Shown: positions 8,153 through 17,303, numbered from the stretch's first letter. The stretch is DNA of 64,000 bases from Litorivicinus sp. (GCA_028339155.1 JAOLBK010000007.1:1-64000); one strand, 5' to 3'. The notes: a model not told the origin generated them from the letters alone. Program-made: numbers and translations.

Positions 8153-9319
8153 CTACCTCCCTGCCTGACCGGCTTTGGCCTCTTCTTCTTCTACCCAAAG
8201 ATCATGGTGCTGACGAGCCCACTCCAAGTCGACTTGGCCACTTCCCATCGCGTCGAATGCGCCTTCCATACCAACACTACCTATATAGATATGCGCCACA
8301 ATCGCTATGATCATAGTAATTGCTACGATAGCATGCCACAAATGTGACAACTGCATTTCTTCATGAGGTAGTAACTCGGCCGGTAGGGCAGAGCCGGTAA
8401 CCGCATTAATCAATGCGAAGGTTTCAGCAAACATAGGCATCTGAAATGGAAATAAAAGTGAAAGGCCTGAGACTGAAACAGAGGCCCCCATAATTATAGT
8501 CATCCAGAAAATAATCTTCTGCCCCGCATTGAATTTCTGAGCCGATGGGTGGGCGTTACCGATAATGCCGCCACCCTGCTTCAGCCAATCCCAATCAAGT
8601 TTATTTGGGATATTGTGAGCGACCCACATCAGAAAAATAGCGACGAGGGATCCCATAAATACCCAAGCGATATTGTTATGGACCCAGATTGAAAAGGTCG
8701 CGATGGCGGCGTTGGCTTCATGTCCAAAAACAGGAATTAAAATTGCGCGCCCAAATAAAAGCAAAAGGCCTGTGGCAGACAACATAATGAATGATCCTGC
8801 CAAACACCAATGGCCAAAACGCTCGAATGACTTAAAGCGCTCAATAGTTTGGCCCGAAGGGCCTCCCTCTATTGTCATCCGACCGCGAGTGAAATAGAAC
8901 GCGATCAGTGCAACTAAAATCCCACCAATGCCATAACCAGCATATCCACGGATACTAGTTGCACGAGTTATTAGCCATGAAATACCACCGTCCTGAACTA
9001 AGACATCTGCAGCTGGCCCATTGTTAGAGACTTTGATATCTACTTCAGAATAGCGGATACCCCGATATACATCAGCATTTGATATTCCACCCTGAGTGCC
9101 CAGCATATTGTTTATGGACTGTGCTTTATCAGGATCACCTAAATTTTCGCGACGGAAACTTTCGTCGACTTCTATTCCTTTTTGTCGCGCAAGAACATCT
9201 TGAAGTGTCTGCGCTCCACCCGTGGACGCTCGCTGGCCGTCTGATTGTTCTGCATAAGACGGAGCTATCGCTAAGGTTAGGACTGCAACCAAAAATGAAC
9301 CAATCACTTGTATTTTCAT
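8153..9319 (-). CDS. fdhC: formate dehydrogenase cytochrome b556 (gamma) subunit
   Basis: A 388-residue membrane subunit that hosts two b hemes and passes electrons to quinone. It has an N-terminal signal peptide (residues 1-23), a periplasmic extension of about 95 residues, then a helix near 125-143 and four core helices. Candidate heme ligands are His170 ('FERFGHW'), His214 ('WVHNN'), His329 ('SHLWHAI') and His343 ('VAHIYIGSVGMEGAF'). The C-terminal 'MGSGQVDLEWARQHHDLW' is characteristic of the family. The extended N-terminus is like the long FdhC subunits of the FdhABC type and unlike the short E. coli FdnI. It is preceded by a strong hairpin in the fdhB-fdhC gap. Confidence 0.93.
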   Translation of the reverse strand: MKIQVIGSFLVAVLTLAIAPSYAEQSDGQRASTGGAQTLQDVLARQKGIEVDESFRRENLGDPDKAQSINNMLGTQGGISNADVYRGIRYSEVDIKVSNNGPAADVLVQDGGISWLITRATSIRGYAGYGIGGILVALIAFYFTRGRMTIEGGPSGQTIERFKSFERFGHWCLAGSFIMLSATGLLLLFGRAILIPVFGHEANAAIATFSIWVHNNIAWVFMGSLVAIFLMWVAHNIPNKLDWDWLKQGGGIIGNAHPSAQKFNAGQKIIFWMTIIMGASVSVSGLSLLFPFQMPMFAETFALINAVTGSALPAELLPHEEMQLSHLWHAIVAITMIIAIVAHIYIGSVGMEGAFDAMGSGQVDLEWARQHHDLWVEEEEAKAGQAGR

Positions 9320-9352
9320 GACGACCTCAGGAAAAATTATTTAGTAAATAAG

Positions 9353-9380
9353 AAACGGGCGGACTATTGTCCGCCCGTTT
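9353..9380 (-). terminator. strong hairpin between fdhB and fdhC (terminator/attenuator-like)
   Basis: A perfect 12-bp inverted repeat (arm 9353-9364, AAACGGGCGGAC on the plus strand; 4-base loop; arm 9369-9380). Read on the minus strand, the hairpin is followed by UUUCUUAUUU, so it resembles a partially efficient intrinsic terminator. It sits inside an otherwise continuous operon, so it probably tunes the ratio of fdhAB to fdhC messages or protects the 3' end of the upstream mRNA. Confidence 0.75.
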
Positions 9381-9389
9381 ATCGGCTTC

Positions 9390-9998
9390 TTAGCCGCCTT
9401 TCTTTTCGTAGGCTGTTCCCCAGCCCCATGCGCCCGAGCCGAAGCCACGGGTAACAACGCGCTCGCGGTAAACCGCTGCCACATCATCCCCGTCGCCGGC
9501 TAGAAGTGCTTTTGTCGCGCACTGCTCTGCGCACGCTGGTAATTTACCTTCGGCAATTCGGTTACTTCCATACTTTTGGTATTCAGCTTGCGAATTATCT
9601 TCCTCAGGTCCACCCGCACAAAATGTACACTTGTCCATTTTGCCGCGAGATCCAAAGTTACCCGCTTGGGGAAACTGTGGAGCACCGAACGGACAAGCAT
9701 AAAAGCAGTATCCGCAACCGATACACAGATCCTTCGAGTGCAAAACTATGCCGTCATCTGTCTGATAGAAACAGTCGACAGGGCATACCGCCATACACGG
9801 GGCATCCGAACAATGCATACAAGCGACAGAAATTGATCTCTCACCTGGGCTACCGTCGTTAATAGTGACTACCCTGCGGCGATTGATACCCCACGGGACG
9901 TCGTTTTCGTTCTTGCATGCGGTAACACAAGCGTTGCATTCGATACACCGCTCCGCGTCGCATAGGAACTTGGCTCTCGCCTTTCCACCTAATGACAT
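9390..9998 (-). CDS. fdhB: formate dehydrogenase iron-sulfur (beta) subunit
   Basis: A 202-residue ferredoxin-like subunit carrying Cys motifs for four [4Fe-4S] clusters: 'CIECNACVTACK' near residue 18, 'CMHCSDAPCMAVCPVDC' near 60, 'CIGCGYCFYACPFG' near 92, and 'CTFC' plus 'PACAEQC' farther on. It relays electrons from FdhA to FdhC on the periplasmic side. At about 200 residues it lacks the C-terminal membrane helix of E. coli FdnH (about 290). This fits FdhABC-type enzymes, where the beta subunit is held only by its partners. It starts 12 bases after fdhA. Confidence 0.93.
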   Translation of the reverse strand: MSLGGKARAKFLCDAERCIECNACVTACKNENDVPWGINRRRVVTINDGSPGERSISVACMHCSDAPCMAVCPVDCFYQTDDGIVLHSKDLCIGCGYCFYACPFGAPQFPQAGNFGSRGKMDKCTFCAGGPEEDNSQAEYQKYGSNRIAEGKLPACAEQCATKALLAGDGDDVAAVYRERVVTRGFGSGAWGWGTAYEKKGG

Positions 9999-10010
9999 GT
10001 TTCGCCCTCC

Positions 10011-12902
10011 TTAAGCTGGCATGATTCTACATAGGGTTGCTTTGGTTTCCTGCATTTGGGTAACCGCGTCATAACCATATGTAGTAACTACGTTTGCTGA
10101 TTCTCCGATCACGTACGGGTCAGCTCCATCCGGATATTTATCACGGCGATCTTCGCCCTGGTACATCCCGCCGAAGTGGAACGGCATAAACGCTACACCT
10201 TCTCCAACACGCTGGGTCACCATTGCCATTACCTTCACTTTTCCGCCCTCAGGACCTTCGACCCAGACCTGATCTCCATCACGGATTCCGAGGTTATTTG
10301 CATCACGAGGATTGACCTCAACAAACATATCTTGCTGCAATTCAGCCAGCCACGGATTAGAACGCGTTTCGTCTCCACCGCCCTCGTATTCGACTAAACG
10401 TCCTGACGTCAGGATCATCGGATAGTCTTTCGAGAAGTCATTTTTCTGTATTGAGGCATACAACGTTGGTAGACGAAACGAGAAGCGATCTTTGTACGTT
10501 GGATAATCCGCCACTAAATCTCGACGATTCGTGTACAAAGGCTCACGATGGAGCGGCACTGGATCTGGGAAATTCCAAACAACGCAACGAGCCTTCGCAT
10601 TCCCGAATGGTGCACACTCATGTTTGATTGCAACTCGCTGGATACCACCAGAAAGATCTGTTTTCCAGTTAGTTTTAACGCCAGCAACCTTTTTAATAGC
10701 TGCACGTTCGTCGTCAGTTAGATCTTTATCCCAACCTAAGTCCATCAGCATTTGCATCGTGAACTCTGGATAACCATCCTTGATTTCAGAACCGACGGAA
10801 TAAACACCTTCGGCAAGAAGATTCTCGCCTTCTCTTTCAACACCAAATCTGGCACGGAAAGTTAAACCACCCTCGGAGACCCGCTTCGACATGTCATACA
10901 GGTTAGGAGTTCCTGGATGCTTCATCTCTGGTGGACCCCATGATGGCCACGGCATTCCGTAGTAATCGCCGTCTGCCGGCCCACCAATTGCTTTGAGAGT
11001 CGTCTTGTCAAACGTATGCTGATTAGCCATATGTAATTTAATACGCTCAGGCGACTGACCTGTATATCCGATAGTCCACATACCACGGTTAATTTCGCGA
11101 GTTATATCCTCAATAAGAGGCTCATCACCATTAATCTTGATGTTTCTAAAGAGGCGATCCGTATATCCAAACTTATCTGCAAATAACTTCATAATTACGT
11201 GATCTGGCTTTGAATCGAATAATGGTTCAATTACCTTATCTCGCCACTGAATCGAACGATTAGATGCTGTCACTGAGCCATACGTCTCAAATTGGGTAGT
11301 CGTTGGCAGCAAATAAACACCGTCCTTTCGATCATGAAGAATCGCCGATACTGTCGGATGTGGGTCAACCACAACCAACAAATCGAGTTTTTCCATGGCC
11401 TTCTTCATGTCGGTCATTCGCGACTGAGAGTTAGGCGCATGACCCCACAAAACCATCGCCCGAGTGTTGTTGGGCTGACCGATATTTTCTTTGGCTTCTA
11501 AAACACCATCGATCCATCGTGAAACAGGAATGCCCGTCTCATTCATCATCGCTTTGGTTTTACCATCTTTGGTTTTCATAGACGCAAAGCGCCCTTTCAA
11601 CCAACCCAGATCCTCTTCCCAAACACGCGCCCAGTGGGCCCATGAGCCAGGCTTCAGTCCGTAGTAGCCAGGTAATGTATTTGCAAGAACGCCTAAATCA
11701 GTTGCGCCCTGTACGTTACAGTGACCACGGAAAATGTTAGTACCGCCGCCACTAGTGCCCATATTGCCGAGCGCCAATTGAAGAATGCAATAAGCGCGAG
11801 TATTGTTATTTCCGTTTGTATGCTGGGTACCACCCATACACCAAATAACAGTACCTGGGCGGTTATTTGCTAGGGTCCTTGCAACGCGCTGAAGTTGTGA
11901 ACCAGGCACGCCCGTGACGCGCTCAGTTTCTTCAGGCGTCCACTTAGAAACCTCTTTCTGAATGTCGCCCATACCCCAAACACGGGTACGAATGAACTCT
12001 TTGTCTTCCCATCCATTCTCAAAAATATGGTAAAGGAGGCCCCAGATCAGCGCAACATCTGAACCCGGACGAAAACGAACATATTCGTCAGCGTGAGCAG
12101 CCGTTCTGGTAAATCGAGGATCACAAACAATAAGCGGAGCATTGTTCTGCTCCTTGGCCTTCATAACGTGCTGAAGTGAGACAGGATGAGCCTCAGCCGG
12201 ATTTCCACCAATTATGAAAATGGCCTTGGATTTGTGAATATCATTATACGAATTCGTCATTGCACCATAGCCCCAAGTGTTTGCAACACCCGCTACCGTT
12301 GTGGAATGACAAATACGTGCCTGGTGATCAACGTTGTTGGTCCCCCAGTAAGCCGCAAATTTTCGATACAAATACGACTGTTCATTGTTCGTCTTGGCCG
12401 ACCCTAACCAATAAACACTGTCTGGTCCGCTTTCTTCGCGGATTTTAAGCATTTGGTCGCCAATATCGTTAATGGCATCTTCCCACGAAACTCTTGTATA
12501 AGTGCCGTTAACAAGTTTCATAGGATATTTTAAACGACGCTCCCCGTGTCCCAGCTCGCGAACCGACGAACCCTTTGCACAATGAGCACCAAGATTAAAT
12601 GGTGAATCCCAGCCCGGCTCTTGACCGACCCACACCCCGTCGCGCACTTCAGCTTGAACGGTACAGCCGACGGAACAGTGTGTACAAACACTCTTGACTA
12701 GTTGAGTTTTTCCATCAGTAGAATTAGCACCAACGGCCGCTTCAACAGTACGTGGCGTCATAGAAAATGCAGCCAAACCACCCACGGCCAAACCGGTTGA
12801 ACGTAAAAACGTCCGACGATCTAGTTTGTGAGAGGCTACATTCTTCAGTAAGGACGACACTCGGGAGCCAACTGCTACCCCATTCGTCTTTTTCCTTAAC
12901 AT
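10011..12902 (-). CDS. fdhA: formate dehydrogenase catalytic (alpha) subunit, Cys-type, Tat-exported
   Basis: A 963-residue Mo/W-bis-MGD enzyme that oxidises formate to CO2 in the periplasm. A Tat signal is present (RR at residues 29-30, 'DRRTFLRS', then a hydrophobic stretch). The N-terminal [4Fe-4S] ligands are Cys73, Cys76, Cys80 and Cys108, with Lys110 likely in the electron path. The metal ligand is Cys198, followed by the conserved His199 ('QARICHSTTV'), so this is a cysteine enzyme and no UGA/selenocysteine is used. 'GNPAEAHP' and the C-terminal dinucleotide-binding domain are present. Whether Mo or W is used cannot be read from the sequence, but the nearby tungstate transporter makes W plausible. 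Confidence 0.96.
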   Translation of the reverse strand: MLRKKTNGVAVGSRVSSLLKNVASHKLDRRTFLRSTGLAVGGLAAFSMTPRTVEAAVGANSTDGKTQLVKSVCTHCSVGCTVQAEVRDGVWVGQEPGWDSPFNLGAHCAKGSSVRELGHGERRLKYPMKLVNGTYTRVSWEDAINDIGDQMLKIREESGPDSVYWLGSAKTNNEQSYLYRKFAAYWGTNNVDHQARICHSTTVAGVANTWGYGAMTNSYNDIHKSKAIFIIGGNPAEAHPVSLQHVMKAKEQNNAPLIVCDPRFTRTAAHADEYVRFRPGSDVALIWGLLYHIFENGWEDKEFIRTRVWGMGDIQKEVSKWTPEETERVTGVPGSQLQRVARTLANNRPGTVIWCMGGTQHTNGNNNTRAYCILQLALGNMGTSGGGTNIFRGHCNVQGATDLGVLANTLPGYYGLKPGSWAHWARVWEEDLGWLKGRFASMKTKDGKTKAMMNETGIPVSRWIDGVLEAKENIGQPNNTRAMVLWGHAPNSQSRMTDMKKAMEKLDLLVVVDPHPTVSAILHDRKDGVYLLPTTTQFETYGSVTASNRSIQWRDKVIEPLFDSKPDHVIMKLFADKFGYTDRLFRNIKINGDEPLIEDITREINRGMWTIGYTGQSPERIKLHMANQHTFDKTTLKAIGGPADGDYYGMPWPSWGPPEMKHPGTPNLYDMSKRVSEGGLTFRARFGVEREGENLLAEGVYSVGSEIKDGYPEFTMQMLMDLGWDKDLTDDERAAIKKVAGVKTNWKTDLSGGIQRVAIKHECAPFGNAKARCVVWNFPDPVPLHREPLYTNRRDLVADYPTYKDRFSFRLPTLYASIQKNDFSKDYPMILTSGRLVEYEGGGDETRSNPWLAELQQDMFVEVNPRDANNLGIRDGDQVWVEGPEGGKVKVMAMVTQRVGEGVAFMPFHFGGMYQGEDRRDKYPDGADPYVIGESANVVTTYGYDAVTQMQETKATLCRIMPA

Positions 12903-12973
12903 AAAAAACCCTCCTCAGGATTTTGGAGCGATTATTCGGGGCCAAATGCTACCCGCACTCGCTCAGTTTTTGT

Positions 12974-13168
12974 TTAGAATCGTGTTGTTTCTAAGTACTT
13001 CTTGTAATGCGCGTTCTTACTGAGTCCGCTCGACTTGCGAATCTCTGTTTCAGTGCCAGCGACCGCTTGGGTTCCCGCTGCGGCTGCAACTGCAGCCATT
13101 GGTAACCCGGCCGTTAGTAGTTTTAAGAAACTACGGCGTCCCGTCTTAGTTATTTTCTGCTCACTCAT
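12974..13168 (-). CDS. small Tat-signal protein of formate dehydrogenase regions
   Basis: A 64-residue protein. I start it at ATG 13168 (MSEQKITKTGRRSFLKLL) because AAGGAG lies just upstream; an in-frame ATG at 13213 would add 15 unlikely residues. It has a perfect twin-arginine motif (GRRSFLKLL), an Ala-rich h-region and a short mature part. It matches the known family of small Tat substrates found next to FDH genes ('formate dehydrogenase region TAT target'). Its role is unknown; it may be an accessory subunit or help export FdhA. It lies between torD-like and fdhA. Confidence 0.88.
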   Translation of the reverse strand: MSEQKITKTGRRSFLKLLTAGLPMAAVAAAAGTQAVAGTETEIRKSSGLSKNAHYKKYLETTRF

Positions 13169-13214
13169 GAACATCTCCTTTTGTGCTCTCACACGTATTG
13201 GCTCTCGGCCCATT

Positions 13215-13826
13215 CTACTCGATACGAAACGCTTCCTGTTCTATCGCCATAAATGCACTCCCTAAGGAGCCCACCGGCGCATAAAGCACGGCGCTTTCCG
13301 TTTTTTCGAGATCACTAAAACAATGCGCTGCCCAAGGGGCAATGTGCGCATTGAAAAATTCTTTTTGAAGATCAAGAGATTGTGACTGAACGAGTGATCC
13401 GCTCGCCAACCCAGACATTATTTCACACAGTGAACCAATATGGTCTTCTGGCTCCACAACACCACTGATCCGTTGAATTCCAAGAAATCGCATCTTTGCC
13501 CGTAAGTCTGCCAGCGGCTTCTCATGCAGAAATCCCGTTAAATAATAGCTTGCGTACGGAAGAACTTCTCCGCGACTGACACCAATAAAAACTTGGTTAA
13601 ACTCACGCTCAACAGTTGGCTGATCCAAAACCTTCGCAACTTGAGCAAGCGCAGAAATTGCTGAACCAATTTCACCATCGCCCGCCTTTAGTTTACGCAA
13701 AGAAATCAATGTGGATTCTGATGGCGCTCCTAAAAGAAGACTGCCTAAAAGCGCATACAAATCAGAGCGAGCCTGATCTTCTGGGGATACACTACTGTCG
13801 AATTCTGCTGCCGACTCCGCGATCAT
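13215..13826 (-). CDS. TorD/DmsD-family chaperone for formate dehydrogenase
   Basis: A 203-residue all-helical cytoplasmic protein of the TorD family (redox-enzyme maturation proteins). Its family motifs are 'EFNQVFIGVSRGEVLPYASYYLTGFL' (about residues 96-121) and 'EPEDHIGSLCEIMSGL' (about 151-166). Such chaperones bind Tat signal peptides and hold the apo-enzyme until the cofactor is inserted. Its place immediately upstream of the Tat-signal protein and fdhA makes FdhA the likely client. The 46-base gap to the next gene suggests co-transcription. Confidence 0.88.
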   Translation of the reverse strand: MIAESAAEFDSSVSPEDQARSDLYALLGSLLLGAPSESTLISLRKLKAGDGEIGSAISALAQVAKVLDQPTVEREFNQVFIGVSRGEVLPYASYYLTGFLHEKPLADLRAKMRFLGIQRISGVVEPEDHIGSLCEIMSGLASGSLVQSQSLDLQKEFFNAHIAPWAAHCFSDLEKTESAVLYAPVGSLGSAFMAIEQEAFRIE

Positions 13827-13923
13827 TTATTCTTATCCCGTTATATTTCAACTGCCGTTTCCGACATTCTTCTTATATTGCACTGTATCGCAACCTTTTA
13901 CAGTGAGCAACACCTTAAACTTA

Positions 13924-14607
13924 CTAACTGAATTGCATCCTTGGCGGAGCGGAGATTTCCGCGGTCACCACATCAGTTTCTTCTACTTTTTCCCATTCCG
14001 CCTGCTCTTGCTCTTGCTCTTGCTCTTGCTCTTGCTCTTGCTCTTGCTCTTGCTCTTGCAAATTATCAAATTCGCTCTCTGTCTCAATCAATTCAGCACC
14101 ATGAACCTCAGCTTTAGATTGGCTATCTACGCCAACGACATCCTCAGAGCTCTCATCAGAAAGTGACTCGAGAGTATCAAGGACCAAGGACGCATACCCT
14201 TTTCCTACCTCGTAAATAGTTTGCATATTCTCTATGCACATTACTGCGTCCGTATAATCATCACAATATTCATCAAGTCCATCTATATTGGCCAGTAATG
14301 GATTTGTTTTCCAAAATGCCCTGAGGGCTTTATGCCGAATTCGATCAGGAACACGGCCATCCATGAAACCCACAACATTATCCCCAAGCTTCAATGTTTC
14401 GGGGTCAGGAAGCTCTAATGTTTGGAGGATTTCCGAATCAGTCTTGCCTGCAAACTCATCTTCTTCTATGGCTTCAGCCTGACCCTGAACCTCTTTAGTA
14501 AGCGGAAGACTCGTCTCATCCAATTGCTTGAGATCAAGACGTTTTTTCTCATCCGCAACTTTTAATTTCCGTTGAGACCAGCTAGACAACACCCCATCGT
14601 CACTCAA
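13924..14607 (-). CDS. DUF3306 protein with Glu-Gln repeat tail
   Basis: A 227-residue soluble protein of the DUF3306 family. The conserved part is residues about 1-125, starting 'SWSQRK' and including 'ALRAFWKTNPLLANIDGLDEYCDDYTDA'. The C-terminal third is acidic and low-complexity, with about ten Glu-Gln pairs encoded by a hexanucleotide repeat at 14003-14059. Its ATG overlaps the stop of the DUF3305 gene as ATGA, so the two are translated together. DUF3305 and DUF3306 genes occur with formate dehydrogenase clusters in proteobacteria. Their function is unknown, though assembly of the enzyme is a common guess. Confidence 0.88.
   Translation of the reverse strand: MSDDGVLSSWSQRKLKVADEKKRLDLKQLDETSLPLTKEVQGQAEAIEEDEFAGKTDSEILQTLELPDPETLKLGDNVVGFMDGRVPDRIRHKALRAFWKTNPLLANIDGLDEYCDDYTDAVMCIENMQTIYEVGKGYASLVLDTLESLSDESSEDVVGVDSQSKAEVHGAELIETESEFDNLQEQEQEQEQEQEQEQEQEQAEWEKVEETDVVTAEISAPPRMQFS
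14003..14059. repeat. hexanucleotide tandem repeat in the DUF3306 gene
   Basis: Nine and a half perfect copies of TGCTCT (plus strand), encoding alternating Glu-Gln on the minus strand. The unit length is a multiple of three, so slippage would change tail length without shifting the frame. No interruptions are seen in the array. Confidence 0.95.
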
Positions 14608-15239
14608 TGCTTTTTCCTCTTTTTTAAAGATCCCGGCGTTCGGTACACATCGGCCACCTGCTCAACTCGCGCATCACCAATGCCATCGTCAACTTGATCG
14701 ATATCAAGTCGGTCACGCTTCCGCTTTTTAAAAGGCTCTTCAATGTAATGATAGTTAATAAATTCCTGTGCCCAACCAATGATGACTGGCGGCAACGGCA
14801 CCGGCTCAACTAACCCGAATCCACTATCTAGCTCATCTTGAGCCGCATAAGCAGAAAGCGTCACTTCTTTAACAACCCAGCCCACTGCGGACTCGCTTTC
14901 ATCTTCATCCAAAACTACAAATGCAGAAGGTGGTGACATGGTCAATGAAACTTTATAAGCCTCAACCTCCGAACGGTGCAGCTCGATCTCAACTGATCTA
15001 GCGTGATACTCCACAACCTCACCTTCACGGCGCAACTCCGTCCACTCAGGAAAATTGGCACCTGGGACCAAAGCCACAGGCGTCCATACGTCAGTCGCCC
15101 AGCGGGTCACGCCAGGAGATTTTTTCATCACGACACCCACGGGCATACGCACCATCCGCGCCGAGAAAATGTCTGATTGGTCAGATTTCGAAGATTTATC
15201 GACCATTATTTCGACCCCAAATTCGTCTTTAATTATCAT
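14604..15239 (-). CDS. DUF3305 protein
   Basis: A 211-residue protein of the DUF3305 family. Diagnostic stretches are 'MPVGVVMKKSPGVTRWATDVW' (residues about 32-52), 'REGEVVEYHARSVEIELHRSEVEAYKVSL' and 'SAYAAQDELDSGFGLVEPVPLPP', followed by 'HYIEEPFKKRKRDR'. It is the first gene of the minus-strand fdh operon and is divergent from the polyferredoxin gene, with 60 bases between them that must hold both promoters. Function is unknown; a role in FDH biogenesis is inferred from its constant association with these clusters. The C-terminus is rich in Lys/Arg. Confidence 0.88.
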   Translation of the reverse strand: MIIKDEFGVEIMVDKSSKSDQSDIFSARMVRMPVGVVMKKSPGVTRWATDVWTPVALVPGANFPEWTELRREGEVVEYHARSVEIELHRSEVEAYKVSLTMSPPSAFVVLDEDESESAVGWVVKEVTLSAYAAQDELDSGFGLVEPVPLPPVIIGWAQEFINYHYIEEPFKKRKRDRLDIDQVDDGIGDARVEQVADVYRTPGSLKKRKKH

Positions 15240-15299
15240 TTTTATGCCTATGAAGAGTAATCTATTGACTTCAATGAGAGAAGAAATAGCCCGAAATAT
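15240..15299. promoter_or_regulatory. divergent control region between DUF3305 and polyferredoxin genes
   Basis: Sixty A+T-rich bases separate two divergent operons of the FDH island, so promoters for both must overlap here or extend into the coding regions. I see no convincing -35/-10 pair or obvious operator palindrome in it. Confidence 0.4.
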
Positions 15300-17303
15300 A
15301 TGGACGAAACAAAAAAACTAGTTCTTTGTAGCTGTGACAAAACAATTAATTATCAAGCCAAGGCCTTTAGTGACAGGGGCTTTGATGAAATTATATTGGT
15401 CGATCAGCTATGCGGTACAGACCTCAATATAGCAATCCGAGAGCTGTCAAAAACCCAAGAAGTCGTGTTTGCATGCGAACAACAGGCTCACATTTTTGAA
15501 CAACTGACAGGGGAACTCACGAACGAAGATGGCTTAAAAGCATCCTTAAGTCTTCTGGACTTACGAGACCGAGCCGGATGGACCGCCAAAGGACAAGACC
15601 AAGATCTTGTAACAGCAAAGCAAATAGCTCTTCTTGAGGACGCTAAACTCCAGCGACCAGGCACTCCAGTCAAAGAAGTTACTTCAATTGGGACCTGCTT
15701 GATTATTGGAAAAGATGGTAGTGCGCTGAAAATAGCAGAGGCTTTAGGCCAGGAGCTTGCTGTGACCTGCGTGCTCGAGGCCGCTCCAGAGCGCACCTTA
15801 CCCTCTAATAACTTTGACCTTGCGACGGGGAAAATCAGATCTATCTCGGGCGGGTTGGGCGCTTTTGATGTGATTTTTGATCAATTTGCAAGCCTTGTGG
15901 TGACCGGCCGAGGGGAAGCATTATTTACAGCACCTCGAGATGGGGCACAGTCAGCATGCGATATTGTTATAGACTTAGTCTCAGAATCGTCGCTATTGCA
16001 CGCAGAGTCGGTAAGAGATGGCTATTTACGAGACACACCCTCTAATGAAACTGAACTTGCTGTATTAGTGACCCGCGCCAAGAGCTTAGTTGGGACCTTT
16101 GAAAAACCTTTTTATGTAAAATATGAAAGTGCTATCTGTGCACACTCTAGATCGCAAAAAATAGGCTGCACTCGATGCATAGACACTTGTGGAGCAAAAG
16201 CAATTCGATCGAATGGTGATTCCGTCTATATTGACCCAGACATGTGTGGCGGCTGCGGAGGCTGCGCTGCGGTTTGTCCGACAGGAGCAATCACTTACGA
16301 CGATCCACCATTCGAATTCATGGTAGATCGATTGCGAACGCTAATCGAAACATACCGCTCACTCTCGGGTCGCTCCCCCCGAGTACTCTTTATAGATAGC
16401 TCCTATGGTCGAGGCTTAATTGCGAAGTCAGCGCGATTCTCACGAGGACTCCCAGCTGATTTAATCCCCTACGAAGTCGATAATGTCGAATTAATTGGAC
16501 ACGCCGAGCTGCTCACAACGCTCGGTGCGGGAGCAAATGAAGTCATTATTCTAAAATCACCTAAAACCGGCGAGACAGCTATCACAAGCGAGCACGGCCT
16601 CACAAATCGTTTGCTGGACGGCTCCAATATTGACTCAAAGCGAACGCGTGTCATTGAAGCAAACTCAATCGAAGATTTAGAATCTGCTCTTTATAAAAAA
16701 CGTTTACCTGAAATAGAAGGCATCGATACCGCGCTTTTAGGAAGCAGAAGGGAAGTCACAAAGCAGCTTATGTCAGCATTTACTGGATATGACGGCGAAA
16801 CTCCCATAACGATAGCTTTAGAAGCTGGCGATCCTTACGGCACTATCGAAGTTGACACTAACAAATGCACACTATGCTTGGCATGCGTTTCACAGTGCCC
16901 AACCGGCGCACTAAATGATCGCTCAGACAGACCCGAAATTAACATTGTAGAAAACGCTTGTGTGCAGTGCGGCCTTTGCGCAAATACTTGTCCAGAGACA
17001 GCTATTACACTAAAACCGCAACTCAGCTTAGGAAAACACACTTTAAATCAGCAAATGCTGCACGGCGAGGAACCCTTTGACTGCATCGAGTGCGGCCGTC
17101 CTTTTGGCGTAAAATCAACAATTGAGCGAATCATCGAAAAGCTTGATGGCAAACACTGGATGTACACGGACTCCGACAATACCAAGCTCGTAAAAATGTG
17201 CGACGACTGCCGAGTGGGTGCACAATTCCACGATGAAAATGCACCTATGAAAGGAGCTCCGCGGCCAAGAGTGCGTACAACAGATGATTACCTCGATAGT
17301 TAG
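15300..17303 (+). CDS. 667-residue polyferredoxin of the formate dehydrogenase cluster
   Basis: A large soluble iron-sulfur protein. Residues 1-270 are a conserved N-terminal part with 'LCSCDKTI' but no recognised enzyme motif. Then come 'CTRCIDTCGAKAI' and 'CGGCGGCAAVCPTGAI' (about 290-325), a middle alpha/beta region, and 'CTLCLACVSQCPTGAL' plus 'CVQCGLCANTCPETAI' (about 522-562). A C-terminal pair of two-Cys motifs, 'CIECGRPFG' and 'CDDCRVG' (about 597-640), could bind zinc or a cluster. Four [4Fe-4S] clusters look likely. Similar proteins accompany DUF3305/DUF3306 genes. It may carry electrons in the cytoplasm or serve assembly; the physiological partner is unknown. Its stop overlaps the convergent cytochrome gene by 4 bases. 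Confidence 0.85.
   Translation: MDETKKLVLCSCDKTINYQAKAFSDRGFDEIILVDQLCGTDLNIAIRELSKTQEVVFACEQQAHIFEQLTGELTNEDGLKASLSLLDLRDRAGWTAKGQDQDLVTAKQIALLEDAKLQRPGTPVKEVTSIGTCLIIGKDGSALKIAEALGQELAVTCVLEAAPERTLPSNNFDLATGKIRSISGGLGAFDVIFDQFASLVVTGRGEALFTAPRDGAQSACDIVIDLVSESSLLHAESVRDGYLRDTPSNETELAVLVTRAKSLVGTFEKPFYVKYESAICAHSRSQKIGCTRCIDTCGAKAIRSNGDSVYIDPDMCGGCGGCAAVCPTGAITYDDPPFEFMVDRLRTLIETYRSLSGRSPRVLFIDSSYGRGLIAKSARFSRGLPADLIPYEVDNVELIGHAELLTTLGAGANEVIILKSPKTGETAITSEHGLTNRLLDGSNIDSKRTRVIEANSIEDLESALYKKRLPEIEGIDTALLGSRREVTKQLMSAFTGYDGETPITIALEAGDPYGTIEVDTNKCTLCLACVSQCPTGALNDRSDRPEINIVENACVQCGLCANTCPETAITLKPQLSLGKHTLNQQMLHGEEPFDCIECGRPFGVKSTIERIIEKLDGKHWMYTDSDNTKLVKMCDDCRVGAQFHDENAPMKGAPRPRVRTTDDYLDS

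Noticed and set aside
12270-12330. Possible selenocysteine codon in fdhA
   Set aside because: The metal-ligand position is a normal Cys codon (Cys198) and no in-frame UGA occurs.
13903-14166. Plus-strand frame with a long poly-leucine run
   Set aside because: It is the reverse reading of the Glu-Gln hexanucleotide repeat in the DUF3306 gene.
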